DNA from: Tubulanus polymorphus
Taxonomy: Eukaryota > Nemertea > Palaeonemertea > Tubulaniformes > Tubulanidae
DNA length: 64,000 bases
NCBI RefSeq assembly: GCF_964204645.1
Contig: NC_134026.1
Coordinates: 24,322,650-24,386,649, forward strand
Direction of reading: 5' to 3'
How positions within the stretch are numbered: the first letter of the stretch is position 1; the number at the start of each line of letters is the position of its first letter. Made by a program: the position numbers and the translations under genes. The notes under the pieces are model-generated. The model made no database searches and had not been told where the DNA came from. It was given only the letters and a program-made list of their open reading frames with translations. This document shows positions 28,801 to 39,268 of the stretch, one piece after another.

Positions 28801-30797
28801 CGTGATTATCGGTATACCTATCCTTTTCCATGCAGTGCTTTATCAAAAATCATTTTAATTTTGAAGATACTTAATGAATGAATACAAATGATAATAGTAC
28901 TTTTCGATGGTTTTGAAATAAATATTTGTTCATTTACAGCTTGAGGATGCAGAATTTGCAAAGGCAGCAGCTATAAAATCACGAAAAGGTCTTGAAATGG
29001 AGGTTGAAGACCTTAATCATCAACTTAATGACCAGTCAAAAGCTAAACAAGAGGTAAGAGTTGTAAGAGATGTCTAAATACTAGTATATTGATGGCTGAT
29101 GAATAAGAAGTATTAATATCTGGTAAATTTGTCCCTGACAATATGCTAAGATATGTCATGTAATCATCGTCTTACAGATTGAAAGTAAGTTATTAATAGC
29201 ATCTAGAGAAAGGATGGAACTGCAAAATAAAATTGACGATTTGGACGAGGAACTTGCGGAATTAATGAAGAAGTACAAAGCTGCAGTGCAACAAGTTCGT
29301 AGACCAATATCCCGAGACTTTCTAATGCTGCCTTCTGGTGGTAGAAATAAACACCAACTGAATCACTGAATCACCTTAACTATTACATTGATAATAACTT
29401 TGTTTTACAGCAATCAGTGGACCAAATTACTATATCAGACCAACTACAACAAATAGGAGAACTAAATAGTGAATTAGAGACTCTAAAAGAACAGGTAATC
29501 ATTGATTATTATATAAAAGCTTTATTTGCACTAAATTTCTATGTTATTGGTCTTTTGTTAGGTTTTTCTAAAAATTAATTATTGTTTTGTGTTTATCTAT
29601 TGGCAGCTTGCACAAGTTTCTACACGAGTGCAATATTTAGAAGTAGATCATGTCGACAAGCAGGCTGTGGCAATACTAGAGGCTAAACATCGTGAGTCGG
29701 AGTCAAAACTTGAACTAGAAAGGACAACTAGACATAGGTTAGAAGTAAGTAACTTCGTGAAAAGTAATTAAATTCTCATATTGAAAAATGTTCTTAACAT
29801 ATAGGGGTTGATTGATCATGTTGAGCTATGTTTTTAGATGCAAATTGAAAGAACAAAGGAAACAATTGATAATCTTACTACACAAAAAGATGATCTAGTT
29901 AGTAAAGACGAACGACAACAAGAAATTAATCGGCGGCTACAAAGACAACTGCGCGACGCTCAAGAGGAACTTGGAGAGATCCGAGGAAAAGAGGCCGAGA
30001 CTAATCAACGCAAACATGACCTGGTAGACATGATATCCAATTATATCCTATTGTGTGATATTTAATAATCCGTGAATATTCAGCATTCATTAAATTCTAT
30101 TACAGGAAGTGAAAGCGGAATCACTAGAGGCTGATTACGATCATGCTCAAACTGATTTGAAATTGGCATTTAGACGAATAGCAGATTTACAAGCTGCACT
30201 TGAGGAGGATATGGATTCAGATTTAGAAGGTTCCGATAGGTAAACAAATATTTTCTGGTCAATCACGCTCCATTGATGATTCCTGCCAATTATAGCAATC
30301 TTTGAAAAGTTAAAGTTTTTTATATTTCATTTATTCATCACCAAAGTCATATAAACTCTTATGGTGGATATATCCACGTACAAAGGAATATAATATACAT
30401 GTAATACACCGATATCAGATAATATAATATCAGACAGTACAAGTAGGTTTTCAGACATAATATCGAAGGGATCTATATTTGTGATTTAAGTTTAGTAACT
30501 TCATTTAAAAAACATATATTCTTCAGTGATTTGGGAGAATATACAGATGAAGAGGATGAAACTGATGAAGAAGATGATGATGATGATGATGACGATAATA
30601 TCACGAACCACAGGGCATCGTTGTCGAGTTTAACAAAATCAAGCATGGATTCTAGTCTACAAATGGACGACGCTAGTAAGCAGTTAGTTGTGCTTCATTT
30701 TGGAAAAGTCTTTTTTATCCTATATGAATAACATAAACATTATGAAAATATTTTTTCTAGGCGTAAGCTAGCTGAAACGAAGGTACACGAACGATGA
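1096..30797 (+). CDS. Unconventional myosin XVIII (Myo18), complete gene, 38 coding exons
   Basis: The spliced reading frame gives about 2,041 residues, close to the roughly 2,050 of vertebrate MYO18A. Domain order is a lysine/glutamate-rich N-terminus (residues 1-45), a PDZ domain (about 232-330), a myosin motor (about 450-1205), IQ segments (about 1227-1275) and a long coiled coil (about 1295-1985) ending in an acidic tail. The motor has a P-loop GRSGSGKTT near residue 540, a switch-I-like NSNASRF near 590 and a switch-II-like ADGPGFQ near 827. These are divergent in the manner known for class XVIII, whose members bind actin and nucleotide but show little ATPase activity. Family members act at the Golgi, lamellar actomyosin and muscle. 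All 37 junctions keep frame. The last acceptor is uncertain (30760 or 30771). Residues 1-372 come from the first coding exon; alternative first exons are listed separately. Confidence 0.96.
2455..2727 (+). CDS. Candidate alternative first exon A of Myo18 (intron 1)
   Basis: An ATG at 2455 opens 91 codons that run into a consensus GTGAGT donor, giving phase 0. This is exactly the phase needed to join the exon at 4877. The frame is open from 2359, downstream of an in-frame stop at 2356-2358. Base composition is richer in G+C than the surrounding intron. The peptide is mildly basic, with several Cys, and resembles no domain I recognise. It would replace the KE/PDZ region in front of the motor. 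A chance ORF remains possible, so this is an inference from frame, donor and composition. Confidence 0.4.
3724..3888 (+). CDS. Candidate alternative first exon B of Myo18, PDZ-less isoform
   Basis: An ATG at 3724 opens 55 codons ([20 protein letters not shown] and onward, ending VNSE) that reach a GTAGGC donor at 3889 in phase 0. That phase is compatible with the motor-side exon at 4877. The peptide is short, starts basic and hydrophobic, and becomes acidic. Vertebrate MYO18A makes a beta isoform without the KE and PDZ regions from an internal start, so a PDZ-less variant here fits the family. No recognisable domain is present. Transcript evidence is absent. Confidence 0.5.
4877..20928 (+). 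CDS. Myo18 coding exons 2-19: pre-motor linker and myosin motor
   Basis: Exons read as 4877-5077, 6143-6319, 6869-7079, 7444-7586, 7726-7826, 8155-8215, 11772-11916, 12252-12390, 14562-14702, 15073-15265, 15622-15708, 16335-16373, 18048-18189, 18709-18868, 19160-19340, 19415-19625, 20520-20617 and 20863-20928. Every border is AG..GT and all phases close. Landmark peptides include [16 protein letters not shown], the P-loop [40 protein letters not shown], the switch-II-like [27 protein letters not shown] and [12 protein letters not shown], all in the order expected for class XVIII. The 39-nt exon at 16335-16373 is very small and may be optional. Intron 7 (8216-11771, 3.6 kb) is the longest here and holds only repeats and weak ORFs. 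Confidence 0.95.
10370..10494. repeat. Short inverted-repeat element in Myo18 intron 7
   Basis: The left end reads CTCGTCTGACGATGAAA and the right end is its near inverse complement, TTTCATCAGACGAG. About 95 bp lie between them, and these include a copy of the dispersed GAGATGGCCCCT motif. This is the layout of a small non-autonomous DNA element. I could not define a target-site duplication. Confidence 0.4.
14935..14983. repeat. AT microsatellite (interrupted)
   Basis: Two TA/AT dinucleotide runs are separated by a short TTCTACTC interruption, in the Myo18 intron between 14702 and 15073. Confidence 0.9.
19808..19841. repeat. AT microsatellite
   Basis: A perfect AT dinucleotide run of about 34 bp lies in the Myo18 intron between 19625 and 20520. 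Confidence 0.95.
22402..22986 (+). CDS. Candidate alternative first exon C of Myo18: N-terminus of a headless, tail-only isoform
   Basis: This is a 195-codon open stretch deep in the 4.3-kb intron that separates the motor exons from the IQ/tail exons. The ATG at 22402 has A at -3 and an in-frame TGA at 22384-22386, so it reads as a true first coding exon. It ends at a CAG/GTAAAA donor in phase 0, matching the acceptor of the next exon at 25250. The product would be a Ser/Asp/Glu-rich, probably disordered leader (with an N5 run near residue 145) joined to the IQ and coiled coil, about 1,032 residues in all. Composition is clearly coding-like against the AT-rich intron. No known domain is seen. 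Catchin/myorod of molluscs and Drosophila myosin rod protein are headless products of the conventional myosin gene with a comparable layout. An unrelated nested gene is the main alternative. Confidence 0.6.
23826..23871. repeat. Tandem duplication of a 23-bp unit
   Basis: Two adjacent copies of a unit starting GTAGAAATAAGTTACTTAAT lie in the large Myo18 intron. This is a simple local duplication with no inferred function. Confidence 0.8.
25250..30797 (+). CDS. Myo18 coding exons 20-38: IQ motifs, coiled-coil tail, acidic C-terminus
   Basis: Exons read as 25250-25378, 25991-26134, 26333-26542, 26632-26743, 26846-26976, 27180-27334, 27642-27861, 28015-28116, 28209-28319, 28412-28535, 28629-28756, 28940-29053, 29178-29294, 29411-29494, 29607-29744, 29838-30023, 30106-30239 and 30527-30675, plus a terminal exon near 30772-30797. 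The IQ segment is [15 protein letters not shown], followed by a weaker [12 protein letters not shown]. Nearly all the rest is heptad-type coiled coil, with phrases shared with vertebrate MYO18A such as [20 protein letters not shown] and [17 protein letters not shown]. The C-terminus is strongly acidic with a run of eight Asp. The donor after 29294 (GTTCGT) is weak but is the only one that keeps frame. Confidence 0.93.
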
Positions 30798-32800
30798 CGA
30801 TAATCACAAATGACAGCGTTGAGAACAATTACATGTTGGTGCTTAATAATCAACTGATGATTCCCATTTGCGTGTACGCTTTCTGTCGTTTTAATGGGAC
30901 CCGAACCAAATAACTGTGATTGATTACTTGTGTATTAAACGCGATGATATTCATCAGCTTTTATCCAAGTGTATGATGTAATTATAGTGTGTGTCAATGA
31001 TTTGTTGATTCACGAATGAAATATTGGCTCTGTCTTCAACTCTAGTGCATTGATTGCTACCATAGCTAATCAAAGTGCAGAAGCTTTAAAGGAAAGCCTT
31101 CGCAGTGATAATATATAAGTGGTAGACGCACCCACCATGATGGACATCAAATCATTGATTTCATCTCATAAATACCACTAGGATGTTTTGAAAGAAAATG
31201 TGTTGTAAAGCTTCCTCAGAACCTTCACCTCATTAAACAGATGAATTTGCTGTTGTTCAATGTTTATGATGATTTATATGAATCGAGCATGAAATGTTAA
31301 TAGAATTCTGTAAATTTTCCGTGATTTTTGAAAGTACGCTTTTAATGTAGGCTTTATATCTCGGAGCTTCCAGATAGTCTAAGTATTTTCGTATATTCAA
31401 GTACCGGGTAGCTTGTAATGATGAAATTTTGAAAGTAAACGTGTAAAAGGGGTACGGCAATTCATACTTGTTTAGAACGCAAGTCAGTGATGCAGGACTT
31501 CCATTGATGTATATCAGGTCTCGGTTCTGAATGAATGCTTGAAATGACCGGATGAATGTGTTTTTTCATACGTTGGAACATCAGCAAACAAACCAATGTG
31601 ATAGATACAATTACAATCAATCAGAGTATGTTTTCATTATTTTGAGAATGTGGATGTTGTTGAACAGGGTTTTCTATCAAAATATCGATTCCATCCAACA
31701 ACTCTAGGTAGGTTAGGGAGAATATGATGGAAGTTCCGCTAGCTTAATCCATGTTTCTTCAGGTTTGTGGAACAACTTATTTCTGAATACAGAGTTTTGT
31801 AGCAAGTATTTGCTTGAAGTTTTTAAGCATTCCAAATATATGAAAACATGACAGCACTTAGTCTTTAAAATTGTGCCTTTGTTTTGTAATTTCTCTCACA
31901 TAATTTGATTATGAAACGTGAAGAGAAGTTAATTTCTGTTGTTATAATTCAACCTAGGTTATGCTGAGGATAATTTGTAGTTATTCATTACAGATCATTT
32001 CATTTAGGGACCATTATCGGCTCATTTTGTTATAAATTAAAATACTTTAGGGTACTTGTAGGCTATAGGTTGCATTTTCGAAGCGAACTATATCCAACTT
32101 CAAGAGAACTCTCACTTGCTTATGAATATTATTTTAAGACCTAGATAAGTCTGTCCTAAACTATCAAACTTGTGCATTCTCTACTGAAGTCGCTTTTGTA
32201 AGATTAGCTGCTACATTACTCAAAAACATCAGGTCTTTTTTTACTATGTAAATTTCTTACAATGCATTTAATCTGTACACTCCTGATTGCATGATTGTGC
32301 CAAAGTATGTGATTTTACTACACAAATGTCCTCTTACAATGTTTCATAAAGATAGGTTAAGGGTATCTTTCTTATTCGACAGAATCCATAGTTTAGCTTT
32401 CTCTGTTTTAATTCAAGTTTATTTGAATACTAGTAAATTGATACCTGGTATTTTAATAATGTAAGCAAGCCAATTATTTATATGACAAGGTCTGAAGCAC
32501 AGAATCTGTGCTTTGGTGAATTGGTCGGCACTTCTAATCAGTACATTGTAATTATATTTAATTGAAACTGCTGATTTCAATTCATACTTACCGGTACTTT
32601 ATTTTTTTTTTCAATTTACCATATAAATAGGCTAAATAGATACGAAGTGAAGTTCAATATCCTAGAAGAAAATGCAGTCTAGTGGAGGAATTATAATTCT
32701 TCCGAATCCAAGATCTTATCAAGAATGTATTGTGTGTTTGCCTAAATGAATGATATTATGATGCAGCAAAACTGAAGAATAAAAAATCAATTTATAACTT
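30798..32800 (+). other. Probable 3'UTR of Myo18 and flank
   Basis: No ORF of note is seen. The first clear AATAAA downstream of the stop lies at 32778-32783 and is followed by a T-rich stretch, so a 3'UTR of about 2 kb is possible. Nothing else recognisable was found. Confidence 0.35.
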
Positions 32801-34665
32801 AAATGCAATTTTTTTCGTTATTTATTCTCTGTTCACAAATATAGTTTTTCATGTGCTAGATCCAAGGAAAGTTTTAATGAGACGATTGAAATCAATAATC
32901 CCTGAAGTAGTTAGAAGGCTCAATGGTATTTTTATCACTTGAAGCTTATTGTTGGTGGTAAGCTTATTCAGATGGGCCTGAAAATAGACAATTGTGAAAT
33001 TAAATGACCGGATTGCTCGTAGACGTAGATACGTATGACCGTCATTTGACAAGTCATTACTGCTGTTAAAATAATTACTACAGCTACATCACTACAATTT
33101 TGCTTTTACAGGATTCCACCATTTTTCGCATAAGAAATTTAGAAATTTTGACCTTGTCCCAAACGATATCTGTTTAATTTGGAGTGCATCTCATTCGTTT
33201 GTTAAGTAAGTATATTAACCCTAGTATAATCTAGCTCTTTAGACGTGATTTTAGAATAGTAGATGCGTAGTAAATTCAATGCTTGCTATAATGAATGATA
33301 CTATTTATTAGGCTACCATACCATGTCATCTTGACTGTTGACTTTTCTGCTTTTTGCTTCTGCCTTTTCTGCCTGGTTGCACTGCTATAGCAGATCTGCT
33401 GCCAATGCAAGATTTTTTTCTTCCCCGTGTCCCTTATAAAACATAGCTTAGGTTCACCGTCCAAGAACCTTTGGGACCGAACCCGCAGCGTTTGATGTTA
33501 GGCTACACCACCGCCACTAAAAGGCTCGATATTCTTGACTCTTTTAAATCTCTGTGACTTAACGATAAAACACCAACCGATTCTGAAGAATTATCTATTG
33601 TTTAGACCTCAGATGTTCATTTTTCTTTATAAGTTTATTTATTCGGAGGTGCTATGGTCAAAGTCAATATAGCGAAATCTTTTTTCATCATCAATATAAT
33701 GCACAAAAGCAAAAGATAACTGTAGTAGTTTATTCATCAAAATTGGTTGTTTACAACTTGAGATGCTGTAGTTTAAATGCAGACAAAATAGCCAGTTTTG
33801 GATTTTGATAGGCAACTATCTAATTAGTACAATTGAATGCACTAGTCTGGGCTGATGATTTAGACTTTCAAGCCAGGACTGGGTAAAAATCTTAAGATAT
33901 TTTGTGGATAGACAGTGAAATGATAACCGCTCATTAACTGTCAATTCTACTAATTATCCAGCCAGGGTCCAGAGACTGCTGCAAGTGGAGTCCTGTTAAG
34001 GCCAACTGCCTCAAAGCGCTAAGCTAATTATAAATAGTTAGTTGCAGAAGTTTAAAATGAGAGAGATGATAGTCTGTTATCTCACAGGCACTTAGGCCTA
34101 TCACTTGTTGATAGTTATTATAGTATGGATCCAGGTTCAGTGACCAGGTACCACTTGGCACTTTCCCTACAAGTACATATACAGTCAGATAGATAATAGT
34201 GCTACTATTAATTATCAATTGTGACAAGCCCCTGCGCTATATGTATTACCAGAGATGTACATCTTCCTGGTATTACAGATCTTATACTTTCATACTTGAT
34301 AGAGGCAAATACAATTGATACTAAACATAATGATGCTTCTCGCGGCATTTTAGATTAATAGCCTATGAGGTCCTGGAGTGGGATTCCATTTGTAAAAAGC
34401 TTGATTTTGTTGATGTACTTTAGGAAACTGCTGTTAGGCCTTGATGTCAATCACAATAAGATAGCTATCGTTCAGAGACGGTATCAAAGTGTTTACCATT
34501 GAAAACTAGTGTACCGCTATCTCACTATTTGATAACAATATACTGTCCAGGTTATAAAGTACATCTTGTTATTAACGATCTCTGGTCTAGCGTGTACCTA
34601 CTATTTAGTCATATCATTGAATATCAACCTAGCAGATGATTGTTTCTGTGTTTGTTTAAGTCAAG
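32801..34665. other. Intergenic stretch, Myo18 to ankyrin/SOCS gene
   Basis: AT-rich sequence without supported coding regions. It contains the tRNA-like SINE head on the - strand (33410-33545) and copies of the palindromic octamers described under findings. The 3' end (about 34630-34665) looks like a non-coding first exon, because a strong CAAG/GTAAGG donor at 34666 lies 79 nt before the acceptor that precedes the next gene. Confidence 0.4.
33410..33545 (-). mobile_element. Possible tRNA-derived SINE fragment
   Basis: On the - strand, a box-B-like GGTTCGGTCCC sits about 30 bp downstream of a GTGGCGGTGGTGTAGCC segment. This is the spacing of a pol III internal promoter. It is followed by non-tRNA sequence and then an A-rich run. 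Neither a folded cloverleaf nor a clean 3' end is visible, so this would be a SINE head or relic rather than a tRNA gene. Confidence 0.35.
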
Positions 34666-34767
34666 GTAAGGGTTTCTATGCATTCAAATTTTGTACTTAT
34701 TGAAATTAAGACAATTTCTTAATTTTCCGTTTTATGTTTTTCAGTTAATCTTTTTCGAAATGCTACG

Positions 34768-37155
34768 ATGCTTTCATTTATGGCCAGCCGTTTATACAAG
34801 GGTTACCAGTATTCGAGAAGTTTCGTACCTATTTTCCAACAGAAGAGGTCGCTGAAACAACCGAGTTCAGTCACGACGCACAAAGTTGAAAAATTATGCT
34901 CCATTTTGGAAACGATTCAACAATTGCGCTATGAACCCAAGTCTGCATTAGAGGAACCAGCATCGGAGGCTACACTATTCTGTAATGTTTTCAATGATCT
35001 GCAGTGTTCAATCGTCGAATTCATCAAAATTATTGAGAAATTACCGAATGACGAAGATCTGTCGGTTGTCACCGACGATTCCGGATATAATTTGTTACAA
35101 AAAGCAATAATCGCTGCCGATACCGATTTAATCCCGGTTATCCTCGATAAAGGATGGAACTGCGATCACGGAGATTGTTCATTTCCGCTGCATCTGGCGT
35201 GCAAGCTCGGTCAACTCGAGATCGTTGAGCTTTTGCTCGAAAATGGAGCTCAACCGGACATTAAGTCTTCCGTTTGTTACCCGTGTGATCACAGTCCGGC
35301 GGTATGCGGCAGCGTTCCGCTAGTCAGTTACTTTCGTAGAACACCGAAGTGTTTAGGAAACAGCGATCCAGAGCTTCCCATTTCTTATGCAATCGAAAAT
35401 GACCACGTTGATATTGTTAGGCTACTGTTAGCTGATCCGTATCACACCGGCACCTATCACTATCAGCAATTATTCGAAGCGGCATGTCGACATGGCGCAT
35501 TCGAATGTATGCAGTTTTTGGTGCACCACGACGAAAGTTCGACCAAAGGTTCTATACCGGATACCGATAACGAGGAGGGCAATTATAATTCGGGCTACAT
35601 CTCAAACTTGTTTAATTACTTCGTTTCGCACAATAGCTTAGACATTAATGGTAAGAACGTTGATGGTTTAACGCCGCTTCATCTCGCTTCCACTCAAGGG
35701 GAAAAGTATATTCAGTTTCTGTTACGTCACTCGGCCGATCCGCGAATTCAAACCAACTCGGCTGAGACTGCGCTGCATGTGCTGTTTCGAAAGAACTTCG
35801 CTCCACTCGAACTTTTGAACTGCGCGAAGTTGCTACTCGGGACCGGTTTGGAACGAGATGTCAACGAACTCGATATCTACGGTAATACAGCGTTACACTA
35901 CGTTGTCTCGCACGTGAACCATTCAGTAACCAGCACTTGTTCAACGGATATAAAGTGTTTTGATAAATATGCCGTTTGCACCATGAATGAAGACAGCGTT
36001 AATGCCGATTTACAAAATAAATACCAAATCGAAGTTTTAAGCTGCTTAGAACTTCTGTTGCAGCATAACTTAAATCCAAACATAAAGAACAAAGCTAAAG
36101 TGACCGCTTTTCAGAAAATGCTGCAATCGTTATTTAACTGTATCCGGGATATGTATCGCGTGTATGGTGAGGATCATAATCATCAAGGAGTCCGCGATGA
36201 TGAAAATACTCAACAAAATTACCACCTTGATTTAGACGTTATAATCAAGGCAATGAGAATATTTCTTGAATATGGTATCGATGTAAACGGTGTTTCTCCA
36301 GCGGGTTTAACACCTTTACGAATCGTCCTGCAAATCATTTTGAATATTGAACCTAGTCAATTGAGCGTGCACTCTCATCAGTTTTTGAAGATGATCGATA
36401 TTTTGTGCTTACATGGTGCTCAAACAAACTTTATACTCGGCAACAATGGTGGCACGTGTGTAACCCTGGTTACCGCATTAGCCGAAGGTTGTCTGTGCTA
36501 CTCTAGTCCCGATTATACTGAAGAAATTAAAATGCGAAATGCCAATTTTATTTGTGATTTGTTGGCACTACTTTTGAAGCATGGTATGAATCCAAATTAT
36601 AGTACCCATCGTCGCAGACCTTATTTACAAGGAGGCATTGGTAATGCGCTAGTAGAGTTTGTGCAATTGACCCATAACATTACAAAACCCTCGGACTTAC
36701 TTTACATTCACCAGTGGGTTTTAACCCTGCTGCAGAATGGCGCTAATCCTGATATCGAGCCTTACTCTTCCGAACCAACCATTTGCCACTCTCAAAGCTC
36801 CATATTTCTTCGCCACAACAAAACACAAGCGGTCAGTCACTATATGCACCAAATCAAAGATATATCAGTTGTGTTCAATGAAAGCTATGCGGAACAGTTG
36901 TTGAATTTGTTCTATAATTCGATGGATCACTCGGCGATGTACCAATGTCTGAATACAGCGAAGGCAAGATTTGACTGTTTGAATAACACAAACTTTGTCG
37001 ATTTGTTGCAGAAAATGTCATCACAACCGCGAAGTCTGAAACAGAGTGCTAGAGTAGCTATCTATAAAGCTTTGAATAGAAATTTGGTTGGAAATGTTGA
37101 AAAACTTGAATTGCCGAAAACATTGCAATCATATTTGTTGAATATTGAACCATAA
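34768..37155 (+). CDS. Large ankyrin-repeat protein with C-terminal SOCS box (ASB-like)
   Basis: A single uninterrupted exon encodes 795 residues. Ankyrin units are visible near residues 108-165 (FPLHLACKLGQLEIVELLLENGAQPDI), 205-240, 300-390 (LTPLHLASTQGEKYIQFLLR; NTALHYVV), 430, 500-530 and on to about 690. The last 42 residues (about 754-795) form a SOCS box: SLKQSARVAIYKAL as BC-box and LPKTLQSYLL as Cul5-like end. ASB proteins recruit substrates to Elongin B/C-Cullin5 ubiquitin ligases. The usual BC-box Cys is Ala here. At 795 residues it is longer than typical ASBs (about 300-600). An acceptor at 34744 and a donor at 34666 suggest a 79-nt 5'UTR intron. ATG 34768 is the first in-frame start after that acceptor; an ATG at 34760 is out of frame. 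The particular ASB member is not assignable. Confidence 0.88.
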   Translation: MLSFMASRLYKGYQYSRSFVPIFQQKRSLKQPSSVTTHKVEKLCSILETIQQLRYEPKSALEEPASEATLFCNVFNDLQCSIVEFIKIIEKLPNDEDLSVVTDDSGYNLLQKAIIAADTDLIPVILDKGWNCDHGDCSFPLHLACKLGQLEIVELLLENGAQPDIKSSVCYPCDHSPAVCGSVPLVSYFRRTPKCLGNSDPELPISYAIENDHVDIVRLLLADPYHTGTYHYQQLFEAACRHGAFECMQFLVHHDESSTKGSIPDTDNEEGNYNSGYISNLFNYFVSHNSLDINGKNVDGLTPLHLASTQGEKYIQFLLRHSADPRIQTNSAETALHVLFRKNFAPLELLNCAKLLLGTGLERDVNELDIYGNTALHYVVSHVNHSVTSTCSTDIKCFDKYAVCTMNEDSVNADLQNKYQIEVLSCLELLLQHNLNPNIKNKAKVTAFQKMLQSLFNCIRDMYRVYGEDHNHQGVRDDENTQQNYHLDLDVIIKAMRIFLEYGIDVNGVSPAGLTPLRIVLQIILNIEPSQLSVHSHQFLKMIDILCLHGAQTNFILGNNGGTCVTLVTALAEGCLCYSSPDYTEEIKMRNANFICDLLALLLKHGMNPNYSTHRRRPYLQGGIGNALVEFVQLTHNITKPSDLLYIHQWVLTLLQNGANPDIEPYSSEPTICHSQSSIFLRHNKTQAVSHYMHQIKDISVVFNESYAEQLLNLFYNSMDHSAMYQCLNTAKARFDCLNNTNFVDLLQKMSSQPRSLKQSARVAIYKALNRNLVGNVEKLELPKTLQSYLLNIEP

Positions 37156-37747
37156 AATAAGGTTAGTTTCTGAATTGTATCAGATAGCTGTAATACATAA
37201 TTCATGTATCAGTTTATAATGGGACCAAATTCAAGCCAGTGCTATAGGTCTGGTTTAAAGTTTTTGGCTCTAGGGTATTCCAGTTATCGGAAATGAACTG
37301 TTTTAACTGCATTGTCAGTTTTTATCACTCATGTGCTAATCATTATGTGCTATCCAGCTGCATTTACACTTGCAGAGAAAATAATCATGTTGATAGGAGG
37401 ATTTCATCATAAAATCAATCAGAAAATGTACATGTCTTGTAAAAAGCTATTTTTTGTGCTGAATTATCTGTATTTGAATTGAAATGCAGTGCAACTGTTA
37501 TGAATACTGATATATGTATAAGTCTGTCTATGCATAAGCAAATGAATATTACCGGTACCGATAATGTTAAAATGACATAAATGGAAAGTAAATTCCCGGT
37601 GTTCCTTGAAGGAAAAACATCAGTAGTGCCTGACTTTACATATTGTATTGGTTTATGTATTTCTTGTAAATGTCAACCGAATGTGCTACTAAAACATTAT
37701 CCTTGTTGCTTTTTGTAATATTTTTGGTAAAATTTTATTATGAGAAT

Positions 37748-37753
37748 AATAAA
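37748..37753 (+). terminator. Polyadenylation signal of the ankyrin/SOCS gene
   Basis: A canonical AATAAA lies about 590 bp after the stop codon, in an AT-rich 3'UTR. It is the only canonical hexamer I noticed in this interval, and T/G-rich sequence follows within 30 bp. Confidence 0.6.
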
Positions 37754-37759
37754 TGAATA

Positions 37760-39268
37760 TCATTTAAGTAAAAATTCTTGTTGTGGTGTGTTTGTTGACT
37801 GCATGAGAAAATACACTACAGACTATTACCGGTAATTAAACCACAGGTTTCCACAGATTTGGATTTCTGCTGTATGGAAAAATTTAAAACCTTTAGATTG
37901 ATGACCCGGGTTTTGTAGTTCACTATAAACAAGAATCAAAACTCAACCGATATTGATGGGATCTAATCTATTTTATGAATGTCGAACTGGATCGGCATAT
38001 TAATTTAGTAGTATCTAAAATTGGCCAAAAAGAATAATTTTATGAATTGGACAATTTTTTTTATCAAAATACATTGAATTCACACCACAGGCTTTAGTTT
38101 AAATGTTTCTTCTGTAGCTGGTACATAGGCCTATTGTATATAACTGTTAGTATTATCGTCGATTGAATTATAATTGAAGAATTTACCCACAAACAAACAT
38201 TCTCGGTCTTCTGCTCAGGCAGCAGTTTACTATTAGAATACTGTGCACTTGTTTTCTGACGGAAATAGAATCTTATATGATTCAAGTAAAGCCGATGTGT
38301 GTTATCTGTACACGCAGAAACTTACAAATTTTTTCTTCATTTCTTAAGTTTTGTGGGAAACCTCAGACAGCAGCTTAACATGGTTTGCTCTTGAGGATTG
38401 TCTAGACAATGATAGTGTCAACTAGAACAATTTAGAAAAGGAAGTATCAAAATGGAGGATTTATGCTCATTTCATTGCATATGTTCAGCATTTTGTGTTA
38501 TTCTGATGGTAGTGGCTTTCATGTCTCCAGTTTTGCTGTACATGATCATAGCTTATGTTAATTGTACCGGATCCTGATCCATTGGTATTTGTTACGAAGG
38601 AGGAATACACAATGTGCTAATCCGATCAGAACAGAAACTGAGATCCATCGTGACTCCACAAGAAGTCTCAATGAGGAGAAATGCGTATTGAAATCCAATT
38701 AATTCAAAATTGATGAAATCAACAAATAGAAGTGTTTTATTGCTACACCAGATGTGCCATGAAGCCTTTTTGATTGTACATGTACTGTATTTTACTTTTG
38801 CTGTACTGGCATATATACAATGGACTGAATTGCAGTGTGCTCGTGCGCACCAAAGTTACTGCGACAGGGTAGATATTTTACTATAACACTGGTGGCAGCT
38901 GGCACTTGCAGTTGTTCTGTGTTGTATGTTCTGTTATGTTTAAGGTGATTTTTTGATAGGATTATAGCAAAGGTTATTGTATCAGACATTGCACTGTTAC
39001 TGTTGACTGCACTTCATTATATTATCATCTGGATGTAAATATGTAGGTGGTGTTCTGGTTCATGGCGTTGTTCCAATTTTAAGAAAGCTACTTTCTTTTC
39101 GCACTCACTCATGAATTTGTTAACACATTGTTTTCGGCATTGTAAATCTCTTCTAGATCAGTATCATTCTGATTAACCAGGAACGCTATTAAGTGTTTGT
39201 CAAAGGTGAGATGAATTCTACTTGGAAGTTTGAGATAAGTTTGTTACTGTTTTAGATCTTTAAATACC
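37760..39268. other. Intergenic stretch before ASL
   Basis: No coding region is supported. A pyrimidine/AG acceptor at 39255 sits 13 nt before the ASL start codon, which suggests a spliced 5'UTR whose first exon lies somewhere in this stretch. The promoter could not be located. Confidence 0.4.
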
